Positions 4,784 to 8,272 of a stretch of 8,272 bases of DNA are shown here, piece by piece (within the stretch, counting starts at the first letter, position 1; each line of letters starts with the position of its first letter). Position numbers and translations under genes: made by a program. The stretch lies in contig JADLBA010000193.1 of assembly GCA_020848015.1 (NCBI GenBank), positions 1-8,272 of the forward strand, given 5' to 3'. The notes under the pieces were generated by a model, which saw nothing but the letters and a program-made list of their open reading frames with translations, was not told the DNA's origin and ran no database searches. The DNA is from Crocinitomicaceae bacterium. GTDB taxonomy: Bacteria; Bacteroidota; Bacteroidia; Flavobacteriales_D; Sanyastnellaceae.

Positions 4784-7621
4784 ATGTCCGATATAAAGGC
4801 ACAACGATTAGGAAAAGCCGCCGTCGCGCTCGGCGTGGGGAAAGACACCCTTGTGGAGTTTCTTGCCAAAAAAGGAATTCCCATTGAAAACAACCCAATG
4901 GCCAAAATTGAGCCGGAGATTTACCAGCTATTACTGGATGAATTCGTCGGCGATCAGCAGGCTAAAGAAAAAACTGCCGCCAGCGCAACGAAATACAAAG
5001 AGTCGAGAGAAACCATTACCCTCGAAGACACTAAGCGGAAAAAATCCGAAACGCGGGAAGAGGAAGAGCCAGAAATTGATCTCGCAAAATTCAAGCGCAA
5101 GGTGGAGCCTTCCAAATCCAAGCTTCCGCCGTTAGCTCCTGCTCCTGCAACCAAAACCGCTAAAGAGAAGGTGCCTGCTGTGAGCAAAGAAGAACCACTT
5201 GAAGTGCCGCCTGTTTCTGAAACCACCCCTCCAGAAGAAAAACCGGGAGAACTGAAAGTGGTTGGAAAAATTGATCTCGCTGGTATAGAAAAACCCAAAG
5301 GCAGAGGCAAAAAGAAGAAAGAAGAAACTCCCGAAGAAACTCAGGAAACGAAGCCCAAAGAAACTAAGAAGCCCGCTCGCGGGAAGAAAAAAACTGCAGA
5401 AGAGGAGAAAGAAAAGGATAGTGTGCCGGAGGTGGAAAAAACTCCCACTGAAAAGGCAGAAGTGGTGACTCCGCAACCAGAAAAAGAACTGATCCGGGTA
5501 AAAGTTGAAAAACTTTCCGGACTAAAACAGGTCGGAAAAATTGATCTGCCGGTTGATCCAGAAAAGAAAAAAGAAGCTCCCAAAAAAGTAGGCGAGGATG
5601 CCAATAAAGAAAAACGTAAACGCAAGCGCGTTTCGAAAGTTGACATTAATCGCCAGCAGGAAATAGACCGCCGAACTAACAAAAACAGGCCGGCACCGGC
5701 AGCACCTGCCAAACCTGTACTCAACGAACAGCAGATACAAAACCAGATACGCGAAACGCTTGCGCGCCTCGGTGGAAGCGGAAAATCCAAGTCCTCAAAA
5801 TTCCGTCGGGAAAAGCGCGATCAGGTAGCTCGCCGTCAGGAAGAGCAAATGATTCGCGAACAGTCTGAAAGTACCATACTGAAATTGACGGAATTCGTTA
5901 CCGTATCCGAGCTCGCTACGATGATGAACAGACAACCAACCGAAATTATTCAGGCCTGTATGCAACTCGGTATTTTTGCTTCAATCAACCAGCGAATTGA
6001 TGCAGAAACCATCCGAATTATCGCTGAAGAGTTCGGATTCGAAGTGCAGTTTGTCAGTGCAGAAGTGACCGAAAGTGTCATTGAAGAGGCAGATAAGCCG
6101 GAAGACCTCGTTTCACGACCGCCGGTGGTAACCGTAATGGGACACGTTGATCATGGTAAAACATCGCTGCTTGACTTTATTAGAAATGCTAATGTAGTTG
6201 CGGGTGAGGCCGGAGGTATTACACAGCACATCGGTGCTTACAGTGTACAACTTCCCAATGGAAAACGTATTACCTTCCTCGATACCCCAGGCCACGAGGC
6301 ATTCACCGCTATGCGTGCCCGCGGGGCACAGGTAACAGACCTTGCTATCATCGTTGTAGCTGCTGACGACAGCGTGATGCCGCAAACGAAGGAGGCTATC
6401 AGCCACGCACAAGCCGCTGGGGTTCCTATGATTTTCGCAATCAATAAAATTGACAAGCCGGATGCGAATCCCGAACGTATCAGAGAGCAGCTTTCACAAA
6501 TGAATATTCTCGTGGAAGAGTGGGGTGGAAAATACCAAAGCCAGGAAGTAGCAGCGAAGAAGGGTCTCAATGTGGATAAACTCCTCGAAAAGGTGCTGCT
6601 TGAGGCAGAACTGCTCGATCTAAAAGCGAACCCAAATAAACGGGCTACCGGAACAGTAATTGAGTCAACCCTCGACAAAGGGCGGGGTTATGTAACTACT
6701 GTGTTAGTAGAAGGCGGCACACTCAGTATCGGAGATCCTATTCTCGCCGGACAATGGAGCGGTCGTGTGAAAGCAATGTTTAATGAGCGGGGAATTAAAA
6801 TAAATGATGCCGGGCCGGCTACCCCGGTTTCACTGCTCGGTTTTGAAGGTGCTCCCAATGCGGGAGATAAATTCTATGTATTCGAAGATGAACGCGAAGC
6901 GCGCAACGTTGCCACCAAGCGTCAGCAACTACAACGCGAACAGAGTGTCCGTACTAAGAAACACCTTACGATCGAAGAGATCGGAAGGCGTATTGCGCTG
7001 GGGGACTTCAAGGAACTCAATCTCATCGTTAAAGGTGATGTGGATGGATCAGTAGAGGCACTTGTTGATTCTCTGCAAAAACTTTCAACTGAAAAAATGC
7101 AGGTCAGGATTATTCACAAAGGGGTCGGGCAAATCTCCGAGTCCGATATATTGCTCGCCTCAGCATCCGATGCTATCGTAGTAGGATTTCAGGTGCGACC
7201 AAGCCTTGGTGCCCGCAAGCTGGCAGAGGCGGAAGAAATTCAGATCAAACTCTACAGTGTGATTTACAAAGCCATTGAAGAAATAAAGGAAGCAATGGAG
7301 GGAATGTTGTCGGCGAAAATCGAAGAGCAAGTTACCGGAACCGCAGAAATTCGCGAGGTATTTAAGATTACAAAAGTGGGAACCATTGCCGGCTGCTTTG
7401 TTCTCGATGGAAAAATAAACCGCCAAAGCAAGGTGCGTGTGATACGCGACGGTATTGTTGTTTACACAGGTGAACTCGGATCGCTCAAACGCTTTAAAGA
7501 CGATGTTAAAGAAGTTGCCAAAGGATACGAATGCGGTCTGAACATTGACAAATTCAATGACATTCAGGTCGGAGATAATATTGAGGCCTTCATGGAAGTA
7601 GAGGTTAAACAAAGTTTGTAG
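4784..7621 (+). CDS. infB: translation initiation factor IF2
   Basis: IF2 is the GTPase that brings fMet-tRNA to the 30S subunit and promotes subunit joining. The 945-residue protein begins with the IF2 N-terminal fold (about 1-55, RLGKAAVALGVGKDTLVEFL). A long Lys/Glu/Pro-rich linker follows (about 60-360), with two copies of a K(V/Q)VGKIDL motif at 158-165 and 248-255, then a second IF2-N module (about 365-425, LTEFVTVSELATMM). The G domain has G1 GHVDHGKT (453-460), G2 GGITQHIGA from 477, G3 DTPGH (500-504) and G4 NKID (554-557). The C-terminal beta-barrel, IF2 and fMet-tRNA-binding domains follow (about 620-945). Length suits the long Bacteroidota form. No key residue is missing. The start at ATG 4784 is fixed by the conserved N-terminus; an upstream in-frame stop lies at 4727-4729. 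It is the third gene of the operon, with its own leader features in the 120-base gap before it. Confidence 0.98.
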   Translation: MSDIKAQRLGKAAVALGVGKDTLVEFLAKKGIPIENNPMAKIEPEIYQLLLDEFVGDQQAKEKTAASATKYKESRETITLEDTKRKKSETREEEEPEIDLAKFKRKVEPSKSKLPPLAPAPATKTAKEKVPAVSKEEPLEVPPVSETTPPEEKPGELKVVGKIDLAGIEKPKGRGKKKKEETPEETQETKPKETKKPARGKKKTAEEEKEKDSVPEVEKTPTEKAEVVTPQPEKELIRVKVEKLSGLKQVGKIDLPVDPEKKKEAPKKVGEDANKEKRKRKRVSKVDINRQQEIDRRTNKNRPAPAAPAKPVLNEQQIQNQIRETLARLGGSGKSKSSKFRREKRDQVARRQEEQMIREQSESTILKLTEFVTVSELATMMNRQPTEIIQACMQLGIFASINQRIDAETIRIIAEEFGFEVQFVSAEVTESVIEEADKPEDLVSRPPVVTVMGHVDHGKTSLLDFIRNANVVAGEAGGITQHIGAYSVQLPNGKRITFLDTPGHEAFTAMRARGAQVTDLAIIVVAADDSVMPQTKEAISHAQAAGVPMIFAINKIDKPDANPERIREQLSQMNILVEEWGGKYQSQEVAAKKGLNVDKLLEKVLLEAELLDLKANPNKRATGTVIESTLDKGRGYVTTVLVEGGTLSIGDPILAGQWSGRVKAMFNERGIKINDAGPATPVSLLGFEGAPNAGDKFYVFEDEREARNVATKRQQLQREQSVRTKKHLTIEEIGRRIALGDFKELNLIVKGDVDGSVEALVDSLQKLSTEKMQVRIIHKGVGQISESDILLASASDAIVVGFQVRPSLGARKLAEAEEIQIKLYSVIYKAIEEIKEAMEGMLSAKIEEQVTGTAEIREVFKITKVGTIAGCFVLDGKINRQSKVRVIRDGIVVYTGELGSLKRFKDDVKEVAKGYECGLNIDKFNDIQVGDNIEAFMEVEVKQSL

Positions 7622-7703
7622 GAAACTATTTTACTTCAAAAAGCCAAACGAGCCTACCATTTATTTGCTTAGGTTCTACGAAATGTGTTTGACATGAGCT
7701 GTG

Positions 7704-7711
7704 TATCTTCG
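7704..7711 (+). promoter_or_regulatory. promoter-like element just before pssA
   Basis: TATCTTCG at 7704-7711 is one base from TAnnTTTG. The nearest TTTG (7688-7691) is only 12 bases upstream, shorter than the usual spacing of about 19-21, so the -33 part is uncertain. The element ends five bases before the pssA ATG. If it is used, the transcript would start at or very near the start codon. Confidence 0.45.
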
Positions 7712-7716
7712 CGTAA

Positions 7717-8272
7717 ATGAATTTCAGACAGCATATTCCCAACCTCATTACACTGGGAAATTTGCTTTGCGGATGTATTGCCCTCGTTGCGGCAAACTCT
7801 GACATAAAATTATCCGTTTTTTTTGTTTTGTTGGCTGCGATACTCGATTTTTTTGATGGCCTTGTTGCTCGAATGCTCCGGGTTTCCTCGCCGTTGGGAA
7901 AGCAATTGGATTCATTAGCAGATCTTGTTTCATTTGGGTTAGTTCCCGCCTATTGGTTGTACTTAACCCTCCAACCACTGTTATTTTCCGATTCAATTCT
8001 GTTTCAACATTCAGTCGTAGTCTCTACTATCGAACTTATCATATTCTGTTCTGTTCTTGCCGGAGCCTGGAGACTTGCCCGCTTCAACATTGATTCCACA
8101 CAAAACAGCTTCTTCAGAGGGCTTCCTATACCCGCAAATGGTCTCTTCTGGGTCTCCATCATGATGTCACAAGATATTTTTATTTCGATAGACAATCATT
8201 CTCTCATTGTGCTTTTCCTTACCTTATCGGTTGCTATTTCATTTCTTATGGTGTCCACCATCCGATTGCTAA
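7717..8272 (+). CDS. pssA: CDP-diacylglycerol-serine O-phosphatidyltransferase (3' end outside window)
   Basis: PssA makes phosphatidylserine from CDP-diacylglycerol and serine in the membrane, the step before phosphatidylethanolamine. The frame stays open from ATG 7717 to the right edge (185 codons visible). The CDP-alcohol phosphatidyltransferase signature D-x2-DG-x2-AR-x8-G-x3-D-x3-D is complete, with its acidic residues at D44, D47, D65 and D69. The N-terminus RQHIPNLITLGNLLCGCIAL is typical of the bacterial membrane-bound PssA type. LAGAWRLARFN and FRGLPIPANG, which help tell serine synthases from related phosphatidylglycerophosphate synthases, are also present. Several hydrophobic spans are visible. 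The next in-frame ATG would cut off part of the signature, so 7717 is the start. It lies 95 bases after infB with its own promoter-like element and no clear terminator between, so read-through from infB is possible. Confidence 0.93.
   Translation, partial: MNFRQHIPNLITLGNLLCGCIALVAANSDIKLSVFFVLLAAILDFFDGLVARMLRVSSPLGKQLDSLADLVSFGLVPAYWLYLTLQPLLFSDSILFQHSVVVSTIELIIFCSVLAGAWRLARFNIDSTQNSFFRGLPIPANGLFWVSIMMSQDIFISIDNHSLIVLFLTLSVAISFLMVSTIRLL

Noticed and set aside
4954..5790. Several minus-strand frames opposite the infB linker
   Set aside because: The Lys/Glu-codon-rich linker gives Phe/Leu/Ser-rich antisense frames by composition alone; no start context or family match.
7650..7676. Hairpin GAGCCTA/TAGGTTC after infB as an intrinsic terminator
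   Set aside because: The stem is AT-rich with a G-T pair and a 13-base loop, and no T-run follows; too weak to call a terminator.
7748..8195. Minus-strand frames of 82 and 63 codons at the right end
   Set aside because: They are antisense to pssA, whose frame is proven by the complete CDP-alcohol phosphatidyltransferase signature.

Overview
The window reads as chromosomal DNA of a member of the Bacteroidota. The evidence is the Bacteroidota-type housekeeping promoter element TAnnTTTG in front of several genes, the general lack of usable Shine-Dalgarno sequences, the Bacteroidota-style NusA and IF2 proteins, and a pair of Bacteroidota-restricted small membrane proteins (DUF6427 and DUF6341). 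Placement inside the phylum, perhaps near Chitinophagales/Saprospirales, is a guess.

Layout. Bases 1-841 are an AT-rich accessory piece. It holds the 3' end of an unrecognised gene and, overlapping it by 4 bases (ATGA), a complete phage-type N6-adenine DNA methyltransferase. A structured, palindromic sequence resembling an integron attC site follows directly (about 859-919), so the pair may be the end of a mobile cassette. Bases 842-1131 are non-coding with small hairpins. A 327-codon membrane protein (DUF6427-like, minus strand, 1132-2115) and a 62-codon single-span membrane protein (DUF6341-like, plus strand, 2205-2393) are transcribed divergently from an 89-base gap. The small gene ends at a clear intrinsic terminator (2420-2446). 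Bases 2447-2808 hold only a doubtful short ORF.

The core is a translation/transcription operon: promoter (2809-2840), a leader containing a terminator-like hairpin (2871-2900), then rimP (30S maturation), nusA (elongation/termination factor) and infB (IF2). rimP and nusA are 9 bases apart. infB follows after a 120-base gap that holds a hairpin, a possible secondary promoter and a perfect but oddly spaced Shine-Dalgarno sequence. After infB, a separate promoter-like element sits almost on top of the start of pssA (phosphatidylserine synthase), which runs off the right edge.

The genes from rimP to pssA are ordinary housekeeping functions. The most interesting points are the methyltransferase cassette with its co-translated unknown partner, the leader terminator that could let NusA control its own operon, and the structured infB leader with a Shine-Dalgarno sequence that is rare in this phylum. 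I found no clear case of a wholly new system.
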